A DNA stretch of 64,000 nt from Bryopsis sp. KO-2023. Its lineage: Eukaryota > Chlorophyta > Ulvophyceae > Bryopsidales > Bryopsidaceae. Location: positions 2,484,001-2,548,000 of the forward strand of contig BSYQ01000007.1 of the NCBI GenBank assembly GCA_030272585.1, read 5' to 3'. This document shows positions 37,975-49,820 of the stretch, piece by piece (position 1 is the stretch's first letter; the number at the start of each line of letters is the position of its first letter). Under the pieces are notes generated by a model. It saw only the letters and a program-made list of their open reading frames with translations. It was not told the origin of the DNA and made no database searches. A program made the translations under genes and the position numbers.

Positions 37975-38488
37975 CTGTGCAAAAGGAGAAGTTATCAGCG
38001 CCAGCATATCTGATGTTGTTTATCACATCGCAAACTTTTGTTCAGCCCGAACAAAGACTCCGAACTACTTCGGCCACACAATTCGCAGCTAGTCTTTGTC
38101 TCGCAAGGACTACAGTAACAAGTGCTCCGACAGAGTTTGCAAACTCTCAATTGAGAGTTCATGAATGCGCGTGAGAGTTGGAATTCTTTCTCAAGCCGCC
38201 AGAAGCTGTGTGTGCGTAAATGGGAGCGTTTCGAGCACGTTCTCTGTATGTGCTGTTTTGTTGGCCAAGTACCTTCGAAGTCGTCGTCTTGGGGCTTGCT
38301 TTCTTCGCTGACGCGCCTCTGGTCTTCTTCATGTTTCAATTCTGGAGTCAGAAAATCCTTGCCACTCGAGAAAATAAGGCGAAACGTCGGCTTAGTCCTG
38401 AGATTTGTCCAGTCAGCAGTTTCTGTCATTGCTTTTGCAAGCGAAACAACTTGGGCATATTTGTTCCGCACAAGCCATATTTACAGCC
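37975..38488. promoter_or_regulatory. Divergent region between the PPP1R42-like gene and ODAD3
   Basis: Contains the shared upstream space of two cilium-type genes. A minus-strand frame at about 38000-38400 has a cysteine-rich stretch (CKLCRSTCYCSPCETKTSCE) that could be a first exon of the PPP1R42-like gene, but no in-phase donor was found. Confidence 0.4.
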
Positions 38489-41326
38489 ATGCTTTCTCGA
38501 CCTGAATCCGTCAAAATGGCGAAACACGAAGTACAACTCCGGCAGCATATCTCGGGCGACGCGGAGGGGGTGACCACACCACAAAGTGCCAGAAGCAACA
38601 CTTCCAACCAGTCGCGTTCTCGTCGCAATCCAGGAAGGGAACTGAGTTCGCTGTTGGACGAAAAGAGCCCCGAGGAGCAGCTGCTTGAGCTTCGTGAGAA
38701 GTACTCGGTGCTAGGTAGGCGTTGCTAGTTCCAGGCCGAGTTTTGACTGGTTTTCCTCGGAAAAAAAAGCACGGAAAGAACCAGGACTATTTTTTGCGCA
38801 AAGCAAACCACGACCGGAAATCCACAGTCCCTATTGCAATCTGTCAATAGACGACCAAGCCGCATCTCCTTCCATCCAGCGAACCATGTTGCCGACGTCT
38901 TTTTGGTGGCGAAGACGTCGGATAGCTCTTTCAGAAATGCCCATCATCCAAACCTTTCGTAGTGCATGTGTTGTTTCTAACCGCTAGCCCACAAAGCGAT
39001 TTCACCCTGGGGGAAACCGACAGGCAAAAAGAATGGAAACGTGGATGCAACCCAAGTGCACAACCATTTCCCTGAGATTGTTTCCTTCCCTTTCAGTGCA
39101 GAGGGAGATCGCCGCAGTGCGGTCGAAATCGCTCAGTTCACGATTCGCCAGCATCGGGAAACAGTTGCCCATCTCAAAAAGGAGCAGAAAGAGCTCAAAA
39201 CGGAGTTGAAAAGGAGAAACGCGGCCTCACGGGATGATGGCGGCAAAAGCAATGTCGAAAGGGAAATATGTGAAATGGAAAAGCGTGTGCATCAGCTGAG
39301 GAGGACCCATGATAAGTTGAGTCAACATCGGCAACGATGCGAGGACAAGTTGGGGCAAATTCAAGATGGAATCAAGGATTTGGAACGGGGCTCTGAAAAA
39401 TGCACCAGCAGTCCTCACCACAAAAACATTCGGGTGTTGGAAAATAGACTGGACAAGGTGAGGTCAAGAAAAACAATAAAAAAGTTTTTTTTTTCAGTGA
39501 AACAATCATTCAACGAAGTATGTGTGCATGCTGACTAATCCATAAATTGTTGCAGGCCATGATAAAAAGGAATGAAGCCATCAGCATTCAAAAGACTTAC
39601 GAACAGCTGGTGAAGAGATTGAGGGAGGAATGTTCGGCATTCGATACGCAACTGAAGTCCATGGATGAGGTCTTGAAAGCAAAAAAGAGTGATGTGGCTC
39701 ATCTCACACAAATCAGTCACGATGGGCAACATGCCAGGGAGCAAGCAAAGCAAGAATTGGCAAAAGTATGGTCACAATTTTCATACAATATCAGGCCGGG
39801 GGGTGGGGGATTTTGATTTTTTTTTCCCTTCCAGACTTCATTTTCTCAAGTGGGGAAAAAACTGGAGAGGAAATTGCACAGCTCTGGCTTTTCTTTTGGG
39901 CTTTCACTCATTCAGAAATTCGATTGGGTGTATAAGCGCGCACATTTTCTTTGTTTGATTTCGTTCTTCCGTTCAATCCAAGATATTTCCAAGTTAAAAA
40001 AACATCGCTTGCTCGTCTTTGCGGTTATTTGTTTTTATGCTGGATAGGTGAAGGAGGAATTGGAGAAACAAAGAGGGGAGCGAGCAAAATCCTTGGAAGC
40101 CCAACACAATCAATTAAAGGCGGTGCAAGAAATGAGCAGAGCTTTGAGGGGAAGACATCCAGCGAAAGCAGAGCCAGCATCACCTACTCACAGAGGTACA
40201 CCTCCCTCTGGATTTAACATTTCCATGAAAACAATCATCGTATTACATGCACCTGTGCCAATCGGTGCACCCAATCAAAAAGAAAAGAGATAGAGAAAAA
40301 AACATGGAAGTTTGAAAAAACCTAAACCCAAACCCAAACCCAAACACTGAGGAAAAAAAACGTCACTGCATTTGCATGACCCATACACGAGCATTGAGCT
40401 GAGTTCATTTTCACTGGGAATGCATGCATGCAGGAGGCGATGCTGCATGTGTCAGCGATCACATGGAAGCTTTTCGGCAAATTCAAGGGATGTCGCATGT
40501 GGACACCCCAGGTGATTTGGCCGATCGATTCCTTGCTCAGGATCAAGCTTTTGAAGACCTCAAAAGCAGAGAGAAGGGAGCCCGACAAACACAAGTAACT
40601 CAGAAAAAAAGGCTGGAGGCGGCCAAGGTAACCCCCCAGTCCAAGAGCACCCTTGCCCCACTCCACCCCTGGCTGAAAGATGGAATAAACTCCCCATGGA
40701 TTGAAGGCCAAACATGCAATGATTCTCTCCCCCTTGAATGTGTCCTTGCTCGAAGAGTGAGTCAATACCGATGCCCCCAACACTGAATTCTTTCAAGATG
40801 TGCGAACCTGAACGGGAATCTGACGTTATCGATGTCACACAGTTTCAGCTGGAATCTGCAAAAATTGACGACCCTGCCGAGATGGGGTCCAAAGGATTGG
40901 TGGATCGAGCAGAAGGTGAAATGGAATCGGCCGTGGAGGAGTGCAATGCAGGTGGGGCCGAGCTGAAAGTCTCATCTCAGAGCTTGGCGAACATCAAGGC
41001 TGGGCTGCAGCATCTGGTGGACATGCTCGAGGATTTGCCCAGCCAAGCACCCCCAATTCCTCTTTCAGAACACAACCTTGTCGAGGTCGCAATCCAATGT
41101 GGCGACCGAATGGAGAGAGCTTGCCAAGTATGGTCCAATACACAAGAATGGTTGTTTTTGCATCGACATCCTGGTGGCAGATTCATATCTGAATGTGTTT
41201 CTGCAACAGGAGGCTTCACGGAGGCAGAATGAGGTTCCACCAGTGATTACGGCTACCCAACAAAACACCTTGGCGGATATCGTTGTTGATGGGGCAGTGA
41301 GCTCCGCTCAACCAGATTTGACATAA
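38489..41326 (+). CDS. ODAD3: Outer dynein arm docking complex protein ODAD3 (CCDC151)
   Basis: Seven exons in phase: 38489-38714, 39102-39457, 39556-39765, 40048-40195, 40434-40627, 40798-41127 and 41210-41326, encoding 526 residues. A second in-frame ATG lies nine codons in. Nearly the whole chain is coiled coil. Family landmarks are LLELREKYSVLEGDRR followed by HRETVAHLKKEQKELK, the RVLENRLDKAMIKRNEA segment, and LADRFLAQDQAFEDLKS, each with a direct counterpart in animal CCDC151. ODAD3 anchors outer dynein arms on axonemal doublet microtubules, so the organism should build motile flagella. The Gln/Ser-rich N-terminus and the last exon are less conserved. Confidence 0.88.
40321..40347. repeat. 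Telomere-like CCCAAA repeat
   Basis: CCTAAACCCAAACCCAAACC continues with one further CCCAAA-like unit inside ODAD3 intron 4. It resembles CCCTAAA-type telomere repeats but is short. Confidence 0.6.
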
Positions 41327-41651
41327 AGCTAGTTCGAAAAACAGTGAATCTGAGATAATTTTCTGGTTGTAGGAGGGGCGGGAAAAGGGGGGGGGGTGGG
41401 GAGAGAGGAAAGCAAAAGCTTCCATGAGATTTGTTGGATATTCCCTGCTAGTCGTTCTTGCTTAGGGTGGTGCTTGGGGGCCAACACAGTTCGGTTGAGT
41501 TTTTATAATTACCAGGCCAGGACGAGTTGTTTTGTAAGTCTTGTGTTACATCGTGATATCACCCCCCAAAAAAAATTCCAAATCAAGCAAGTGCTCATCA
41601 TGTGGAGGAGTGCCATAGACAGGGAAAGAAAACAAAAACTGCTCCTCGTGA
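41327..41651. other. Convergent 3' flanks
   Basis: Space between the stop codons of ODAD3 (plus) and the IMP1 gene (minus). A G run at about 41388-41400; nothing else seen. Confidence 0.7.
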
Positions 41652-43124
41652 TTATCGACGAGGTTTCGGCCTCTCTGTGCTGATCCACCCTGTCGACCCG
41701 AACGGCCATACCTGAAAAATAAACCAACACCACAAACCCTTCACATTCTTTCCCTTTTTTTCTTGGGAAAGAAGCATAACGATAGGTCACCACCAGGTAA
41801 GATAATGGGGGACTGGGCAGCCTATCTGTGGGTTGTAATGATGGATGGATGTTCTGAAATATCAACCTGGAGCCATGCTCTTCCATATATCATCGCCAAC
41901 GGCACTGGGCCATATTCCCTTGAATCTCTTGACACCTCCGGGCAATCCCCCTCCAACCAGACATGACCCTTCGGCACCTTCACACAAAAAAACATCGCAC
42001 CATTCAAAAAACAACCCCTCTACATCTCAGCTGGACACGAAAACATCGAAACCCCATCCACTGGCTGGAGCTGGAGAGTTGGTCGGCTGTGATTTGCTCA
42101 CCACGATTCTTTTTCCTTGAAGAGGAAGGTCGCTGCCTCTGGGGACGTCCACCACCTCCCCCTCCACAGCCACCAGTCTTTTGCAAACTAATTTGTTAGC
42201 CTCCATCGGACTGCAAGCAACCACGACATCACCTGCAAGGTTTGGTATGTGGGAAAAAAGACAAGCCCATTGACAAAAAAAAGGAAAAAAGGAAAAAAAA
42301 AGTCTTCCAAGGGGCGCACATCGTTCAGATTCTTTCACAAAAACAACTGGAAAAAAACAGTGAAATGCTGCGCAAAACTGGGATCAAATTCCGGCATAAA
42401 AAAACAGACATACATTTCAGCTTCGCAACCCACCTTTTTCTAATTTCTTTGTTCTTGACAAGACGAAGTCTTTCATGGGTTGCGGAAAACCCCGTGCCGT
42501 TGAAATCCAGTCAGGAAACCACGAGCTCACCCTCTCCAAAAGAACAATGTCCCCAGCCAACCGAGGATCATTGAAGGTAGGCAACATACTGGGTCCTGAT
42601 ATCTGAACAACACAAAAAACATATCCACACCGGTTAGTCATTTCGCCTCGATCCACACCATGAACTGACATCACCTAGCTGTAGACCCGGTTTGATTTGC
42701 TTATGAATGTACCATAGATTTATTTTTAAAACGGATATATACAACACACACCATGAAAAATCATGAAATGATTATGATGGATGGAGTGCATCACACTCCA
42801 CATTTCCACATTGATGTCCTGATCGTTGATTGCCACCCACCCCAGTTTTCAACAAAATTAAGCCACAGTAAGAAAACATGGATTGATGCGAATTTACAAC
42901 AGATGATGGCTGCCCCATGAATTCAACTCAGAATCTCCCACTCAAACATCACCCGACCCCAACCCCACAACGTCCGTACCCTCCATATGCAAGGTGCTCA
43001 CCACCATCGACTCGATGCCCACGTAGTCGTGAAACCACAGTACGAATCCTCCCGCCTGAACCGCCGACACCACCGCATCCAGCAGGGGCTTAGCTCTGGC
43101 ATACGCACCCTCGAGAAACGCCAT
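41652..43124 (-). CDS. IMP1: Mitochondrial inner membrane protease subunit 1 (signal peptidase family S26)
   Basis: Five exons on the minus strand: first exon from ATG 43124 to about 42960, then 42434-42602, 42039-42232, 41867-41977 and 41652-41711 (TAA). The catalytic serine lies in SGPSMLPT and the general-base lysine in [11 protein letters not shown]. The conserved [10 protein letters not shown] and [11 protein letters not shown] blocks follow, and the chain ends with a VWPFGS motif as in IMP1 proteins. The N-terminus ([18 protein letters not shown]) gives a membrane-anchor-like helix. IMP cleaves sorting signals of intermembrane-space proteins in mitochondria. The loop between the Ser and Lys boxes is longer than usual. 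The first donor is not clearly resolved. Confidence 0.88.
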
Positions 43125-43360
43125 CCTCTTTTCTCGCTTTGTCGTGGGTGGGGTGGTGGACCGCAATTGCGATTGTGTGTGGATGACTGTCGGAAGAAGA
43201 CCTCCAAGTGTGACATTCGCTGTCGTACAAAGCCCCTCTTTTTCCCTTGCTTCGTCCCTCCCACAAGAGGAGTGCGAAATATTTATTGCTGCGTTGCAAA
43301 GCAAGTTTCTACTCAACCGAAACGAACAGCGTTGCGTGTGTTTTCTGGGGCGTTGCAGGC
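43125..43360. promoter_or_regulatory. Shared head-to-head promoter region, IMP1 and IWS1
   Basis: 236 bases separate the divergent ATGs of IMP1 (43124, minus) and IWS1 (43361, plus). No TATA box is obvious. Confidence 0.5.
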
Positions 43361-46300
43361 ATGGGTTCGAACGAACTCGGCAACGGGGAGGATTTGGTGA
43401 GTTTCTCGGGGGGAATTGTGATTGTTTTCCCCACTGGTTTTTCCTCCGGTGCGGGAGGCGCGTTGTGAATAGGGAAGCTTCACTTTGGGTTCAAATAAAC
43501 TCAGTTTGAATTTTGTTTTGGTTCGCTCCAGAATGCGCGTCGCGTGGACGAGACAATTAATTTCGAAGAGGAGTACGTGGACGAAGAGGTGAGGTTCGAC
43601 GCTTGAACGTGAGGAACACAGGCCTGTCGTTGAGAAGCACGGATCAGCTGGAGACATGAACAGCAGAGTCCGGTTGCCGTTGCGGACCATTTGAAATCCG
43701 CGCACGTTAATGACGACTGTGAGTCGAGCGGGTCCAGGCGTTGCGCCATTTTTTCGTGAAGTTCCGCGAGGGTTGTCTCTGTTGTTTTCTGGTTTCGTTG
43801 CCAACCCTGTGGCATCCGTACATGCGCGGCCCCCCTTTTTTTCTCGCTTCGTCTCGCGACGCGGAGGACAACCCGAAAGGCGTCGAAGTTTTGGAATTTG
43901 TCGGAAGAGAATCTCACGTGCGGTTTTAGCGAATGTCGCCAGGTGGAGGAGTATGAGGATCCCATGTACCGAGGCGAGGATGAGGAAGAAGAGGTGGACC
44001 AGCCCGGGCCCGTCGACGGGCAAATTTACGAACCTCAATACGAGGCCGAAGCTTACGAACCACAGTACGACCAGGGGGTGGAACAAGAGGATGGTGATTA
44101 CTACGAGCCCGAGGCCGTGCCCGCGGAAGGAGAGGATTACCAGGGGCGAGGGAAAGGCCAGGGCAGCGCTTTGGCCAGGAGGACGGCTCCACGGAGGCAA
44201 GCAGCAGTGGAAGCCAATGGGTATATGGTGGACGAAGTACAGGGTGGCTCGTTGGAGGAGGCGTTCGAGGACGATGGAAATATCGATAGGATGCTGACCA
44301 AGACCAGGAAAAAGTGAGCTGCTGCTCCTTTGCTGTCTGTGGGGTTGGGGACACAAAAAAGGGGGTGAGGGGGGAAGTGCAGGTTGCATCTGAGTACGAG
44401 TTGCAGATAAATCTGCTTTTGATCATGCAAGGAATTTGCTATTCTGCACAGGATGGGGCTGCTGCATGACTTGTTCAAATAGATGTCCCCATCCGTTATG
44501 CGAACTTCAATATTCAACTGTGTTTTTTTCTTGATTGTTCTTCTCCGTATTTTTTTCCTTCTTGAAATGCTCAGAAAACGAGTTTCAAAAAAAATAGTCG
44601 GTAAAATAAGGAGCCCAGAAGGATGAGGCTTATTATTGTTTTTCCTTCCCGGTGCAGGAATAAATTCAAACTGACCCATGGGGAAATTCAACAGATTTGT
44701 CATGAACTGGTGAATAAAATGGAAGCTGCTGCGGAAAAAGACTTGAACCTGCACAGTCACGGAAAGATTGCGATGGAAAAACTCAAACTGATACCTGAAC
44801 TGGAGGAAACCCTCATTCGCAGGGATTTCCAGCAATTTTTGCTGGAAGAAGGAATTCTGGGTGGGTCGTCTTCTTCTTTTTCTCGATTTGTTAAAAAATC
44901 AATCAGGGAAAGTGTTGGTTAATTCTGGTCCACAGGATTGTGTGTTTTCTTTTCTATTGGAGGTTTGTTTTGTTTGCGTGTTTTTTTCCTATTGTCATTA
45001 CCGGATAAAGATATGAAGTGAAGGAAAGTTATGTGAGATTTTCCAAGGTTTTTTTTTATATATGTAATCTAAACTGTGTTGTTTTCGTTGTTTTTTTTGA
45101 ATCAGGTGTTTTGAAGGCGTGGATAGAGCCTTTGTCAGACGGAACTCTGCCAAACATCAAAGTTAGGACCACAGTTTTGAACTGTCTAAAACAATTGCCA
45201 ATTGACACGAGGGATCAGGAATCCAGGGAGTACTTGAAAAACTCAGATGTGGGGAGCCGGGTGATGTTTTTGAGGTGAGTCCATTTGTTTAATCTGTTCT
45301 TCACCTTGATTTTCTATGTTGTTTGTGTTTTTGTTTTGTTTTTGTTTTGTTTTTTGGGGGGGGGAATTTCTTGATGGCATGAATGAATAGATGGTATTTT
45401 TGAAGAAAAAAGGTGTCCAACCTTCTGACATTGCATAATCGTAGTTTTGGGATCAAGTGGTATATTTTCAGCTGATCTGCCGCACATTTTCTGTCGAATG
45501 CCAAGTGCTGCTCCTCCGGAAAGGAAGGCAAACTCATTTGCAGCATAGCATCAAAACAGCACATTTTTTTCCAATCTTTTCAACACGAAATCCAGGGGTG
45601 AAAAAACAAAAAACCAGCATCGTCTTGTTTTGTCGTCGGTGCAGTCGAATATCAGCAGAGACGAGGGAGAACAGGAAACTGGCATCCGAGTTGGTGCAGC
45701 GATGGGCAAGGCCGATTTTTGCCGAAAGGGTCGACGAAGCCCAGGAGGAGGAAATGATCAGAGAAACGCTGAATGCCAGAAAGCGGCGGCTGGAACAAGA
45801 AAGGGAGGAAGAATTGAGGGACCACTCCAAGAAATTGAAGCCCGGTGACCCAGGATACAGGTAGGAGGAGGGGAAAAAAGTGAATGGGTAGGGTTTTGGT
45901 GGTTGGACTTTGCAGGGATCGGCAGGAGAGAGAGAGAGAGAATCCTGGAAACGAACTTTTCTTTTTTGAAAAAAGGAAAAGAAAACGAAAGGCAGTGAAA
46001 TATGAGAGATATGAAGTAGGAATGAGAATATGATGTTTGGGTTGATGGCTGTGTATGTTTATGGTTGGGCTACTCCAAAAAAAAATTTGCAAAATCGGAG
46101 TTGTGTGCAGAATTTACATTGCTGGGTTATATACAAACACTTTTGGGGTTTCTTTTATACCAGTGTGTGTGTATGCTTGGCTGGTTGAAAGAAGTAGTAC
46201 TCACAAACACCCCCTCATTTTTGATAAGGGCAGGGAAAGCTTAGATTACATGTTTTAAATATAGACAAGAGTTGAGGTTTTTTGGGGGGATGCTTCAGGC

Positions 46301-46497
46301 ACACTGCCAGGATTCCGGCACCGAGCCGTTTGGATTATGTAATCAAGCCGTTGAGCAGAGTCAACCCAGACGAAGCCAAGCTCGTTTCCAAGAAAAACCC
46401 AGTGATGGTCAAATTGAACAAGATTCAAAGAAGGAAAACTCTGGTCAATGGGCGCAGCATGCAGGCTGTCCGACCGAGCATTGAAGGGCGGAAATAA
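43361..46497 (+). CDS. IWS1: IWS1/SPN1 transcription elongation factor
   Basis: Seven exons in phase: 43361-43396, 43532-43588, 43943-44313, 44658-44860, 45106-45274, 45645-45860 and 46299-46497 (TAA), giving 416 residues, close to yeast Spn1. Residues 1-150 are acidic and Tyr/Glu-rich (EPQYEAEAYEPQYDQG), as expected of the disordered Spt6/histone-binding arm. The conserved TFIIS N-terminal-type helical core spans about 155-300: ICHELVNKMEAAAEKDL, KLKLIPELEETLIRRDFQQF, LKAWIEPLSDGTLPNIKVR, and SELVQRWARPIF. The basic C-terminus (KKNPVMVKLNKIQRRKT) resembles the family tail. It works with Spt6 on elongating RNA polymerase II in the nucleus. Confidence 0.93.
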
Positions 46498-47406
46498 ACA
46501 CGTGAAGGAATACCTGTGTTTTCCTTTTTTGAGGAGGGGTTTTGGTTTTGGAGAAGCCTGACTTTCCTGCCCCAAAAAGAATCAGTGCGATTTGGTGTTT
46601 TTTTTTGTTTTTTTTTTGTTGAAATGAGGGGGGAAAAAGCGAAGTTTGGGGGTGGAGTAGGACGGCATGTTTTTGAAAGATGTTGCTTGGGTAAAGAAAA
46701 GAAAAAAAAGAAGAAGAAAAAAATACCACCAGACTTTTTCCTATTCGTTGTGATCAGGGCGCTGGGGTGTAGGGGATTGTGCAAAGATGAGCTCACTTGC
46801 TGGCTCGCCGATGTTTTTTCCAATTTGTTTTCTGTTTATTTTTTATGTAAAGGTGTAAGCAATCATTCAGGAGCTGCCTCGTAGACTTGGCCTTTTACAC
46901 GAGGAAATATGTTGGTGGAATCAGCATTCAAAAAAGCAGAAAAGACATAAATTGTCACTCAGATGCTTGCGTTCGTTTCATGCCCATTGGGGTGGAGTAA
47001 AAGCAACAAAAAAAGGAAAAGGAGGCTCGGTGAATTCAATTGGGGCCAGCTGCTACAAAGGAATGGATTGATTGTTGGATAAAAATCAGTGTCGCTCAGG
47101 GGACGAGAATAATTCCAGGAATGGAGCATGGTTAATAAATTTCGAATGATCCACAGATCCGACAGATAAATTGAAATTCCAAGGTTTCCCCAAAGAACCC
47201 CACCGTCACAGAAGCTACCGAGCACTCTCGACCCAACTGTGCTGTATATTTCTGGCTCACTTTGAGGTCGTATCGCCAACCCAGGTTTGTTCGAAAAAAA
47301 CTACCCCTGTTGAGAAGCCCAGCAGGAGCAAGCGGAGCAGCAGAATCAACACTCACTCAACGAGTTAGCTTTTTCAGACGCGAGGGGAACTGAGCAGGAA
47401 GGAGTG
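46498..47406. other. Intergenic region, IWS1 to RAE1
   Basis: Tandem plus-strand genes flank it. A T/A-rich, C-poor 3' flank of IWS1 occupies the first half. No gene seen. Confidence 0.7.
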
Positions 47407-49820
47407 ATGTTTGGGTATGGCTCGAAGGACCAGCGGAATCCCAACAACGACACGGAGGTCGTGAGTCCGCCGAGCGATGGGATTTCCAGCATCGCTTTCA
47501 GCCCCTCTGCGAACCACATGGCCGCGACGTCTTGGGACGAAACGGTGAGGGTGTGGGAGGTCAGTGCAAGCCAGTGGGGAGGAGGGGCCGTGCAATCCCA
47601 AGCCAAGCTGATGCAGAAACATTCGAGCCCGGTGTTGTGCAGCGGGTGGAGCAACACTGGGTCGCACGTCTTTTTCGGTGGCACGGATGGCCAGGTCGGT
47701 TGCACTATATATTGGGTGATTGAGCAGTCATTATTCTTCTGATGAAAGATATTTATTATTCTGTTCCTTTTTTTTCAATGGAAATGTAACTCCTTGTTGG
47801 TGAGTCGTTGAAACGAGGCCTTCCTTCCTAATCAGAATTACATAGAACATATAAATGTCTCCAAAAATCCAAGAATCGATATGGTTGCATGTTCTTATTA
47901 AGCTAATTAATTGTCTTACTTTTTTTTTTCCTCACCTTTTTGACTTTTTTTTTCACACCTTTTGAATTTCAGGTAAAAATGTGGGACCTCGCCACGAACC
48001 AATGCCAACAGGTCGGTCAGCATTCAGGGGGCGTCAAGTCTCTTTTTTTCATTCCGGAGCATCAGCAGCTTCTCACGGGTTCCTGGGACAAGACCCTTAA
48101 GTACTGGGACTTACGGACACCGAACCCCACCTTCTCGTACAGCCTTCCGGAGCGATGCTATGCCATGGATGTGAGAGGAGAATTAATGGTGGTTGGAACA
48201 GCCAACAGGCAAATCTTGGTAAGATTACCATCGCCAACTGTTTGACCGATCCTGACACCAGAAGTGAAAAAAAAAAAAAGCAGAAATTGATAAAAGGGAA
48301 AACAGGAGAGGAAACAAATGGACGGGGGTTGTGTTCGTGGAGCCGATTGGAGTCGGGTCAGGAAAGGCTGTCCAGATAAAGATGCATAACAGGGGGAAAA
48401 CCATATCTACATTGCATTTAACTTTGGTCCCCCGCTTTTTGTTTTTTATTTGTTATCCCATCGCTCGTTTGGACAAGTTTTTTCCTTTGGCCAATGCAAA
48501 ATTTGCTTTGTGTGAAACAATCCAAGCCGATTTTTTTTGTTAAACAGCAGCTTTATGAATATGAAAGTGTGGGAGGTTTTTGACATGCGTGTGTGTGTGT
48601 GGTTTTCGCCCGTTCAGATTTTCAGCATTAGATCTCCCACAAGCCCTCAGAAGCAAATCACTTCACCGTTGAAATGGCAAACCCGGTGCATCACGTGTTT
48701 CGCGGATCAAAAGGGCTATTTCGTCGGTTCCATCGAAGGCAGGGTGGCTGTGCAAAACTTGGACGAAATCACGGCCACGCAAAAGAACTTCACGTTCAAA
48801 TGCCACCGGCAAAACACTTCCGAAGTCTATGCCGTGAATTCCATCGCTGTTCATCCCTCTCTGGGGTCGTTCGTCACAGCAGGTAGCGTCCCTCCTCCCC
48901 TTCTTATTTTCAACTTCCTTTTTTTTTTAAAGGTGTTTTTTGTTGTTTTTTAGTAGTTGGCTTTGGTTGTATGTTTTGTGGTCGTTAGTCGAGGTCATTG
49001 GCTTGCCTCTCTTCACTTCCACGTTGTCTTGCTTCGTTTTTTTTTTTTTTTTCTTTCTTGAATTTTGACGTTTTCAAAAATTGAAAGGGAAAGCAATGGT
49101 CCCTTGTCATCATTGTCATCTCCTTGGATATAAAAAAAAAGACAAGAGAGAGAGAGAGAGTAGTGGTTGCATGATTTTGGAAAAAAGTTGATGTTCTTTT
49201 TTTTTTGTTCTTTTTTTTAACTGGTGCTAGTGGTGACTGCTTTTTGGGTCGTAGATACCCTTTGCACCTACTGTATTAAAAGAAATATGGACAAGAATCG
49301 CACGTTCAACTTGCAAACCACAAAATCCTTACTGTGGAACGTTGAACCCAGAGGAGTAGGATACACCCATCAAATTTGCCTCCAATTTCCCTCATCCTGG
49401 ATGGAAAAATCCGATCAATTGACACTCTTTTTGTATTTTTCTTTTCTTTTCTTTTTTTTTTGGGGGGGGGGGGGGGGTGATGTCTTTTTTCTTCGATGCA
49501 TGCAATCCTATGTTCCTCACCAGCATCAATCCCACATAACAAAGCGTTTCTTGATTTCTTCAGGTTCGGATGGGTGCTATCACTTCTGGGACAAGGAAAG
49601 CAAACGGCGGCTGAAGGCAATGGAGCGCACCAACGACTCCATTTCTTGTGGAGCGTTCAATCGCGACGGGTCGCTGTATGCATACTCGATCAGCTACGAT
49701 TGGAGCAAGGGATGCCAAAATCACAACACCCAAACTGCCAGAAACTCCATCATGTTACATCCCGTGGTCGAGTCGGAAGTCGCTTCCAAGGGCTCCAACA
49801 ATGCAGGGAGGAGGAGATAG
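47407..49820 (+). CDS. RAE1: RAE1/GLE2 mRNA export factor (WD40)
   Basis: Four exons (47407-47694, 47973-48218, 48618-48882, 49564-49820) join in phase to give 351 residues, the family's usual size. The N-terminus PPSDGISSIAFSPSAN is followed by WD40 units: SWDETVRVWEV, GGTDGQVKMWDL, LLTGSWDKTLKYWDLRTP and VGSIEGRVAVQNL. The signature GSDGCYHFWDKESKRRLKA and near the end AYSISYDWSKG are diagnostic of RAE1. It forms a single seven-bladed propeller that binds the GLEBS motif of NUP98 at the nuclear pore and takes part in mRNA export. Intron 3 (48883-49563) carries a T(10)G(16) tract. Confidence 0.96.
49452..49477. repeat. T(10)G(16) tract
   Basis: In RAE1 intron 3, about 85 bases before the acceptor. 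Confidence 0.9.

Noticed and set aside
43313-44389. Minus-strand frame of about 358 codons
   Set aside because: Antisense shadow of IWS1 exons 1-3, crossing real introns.
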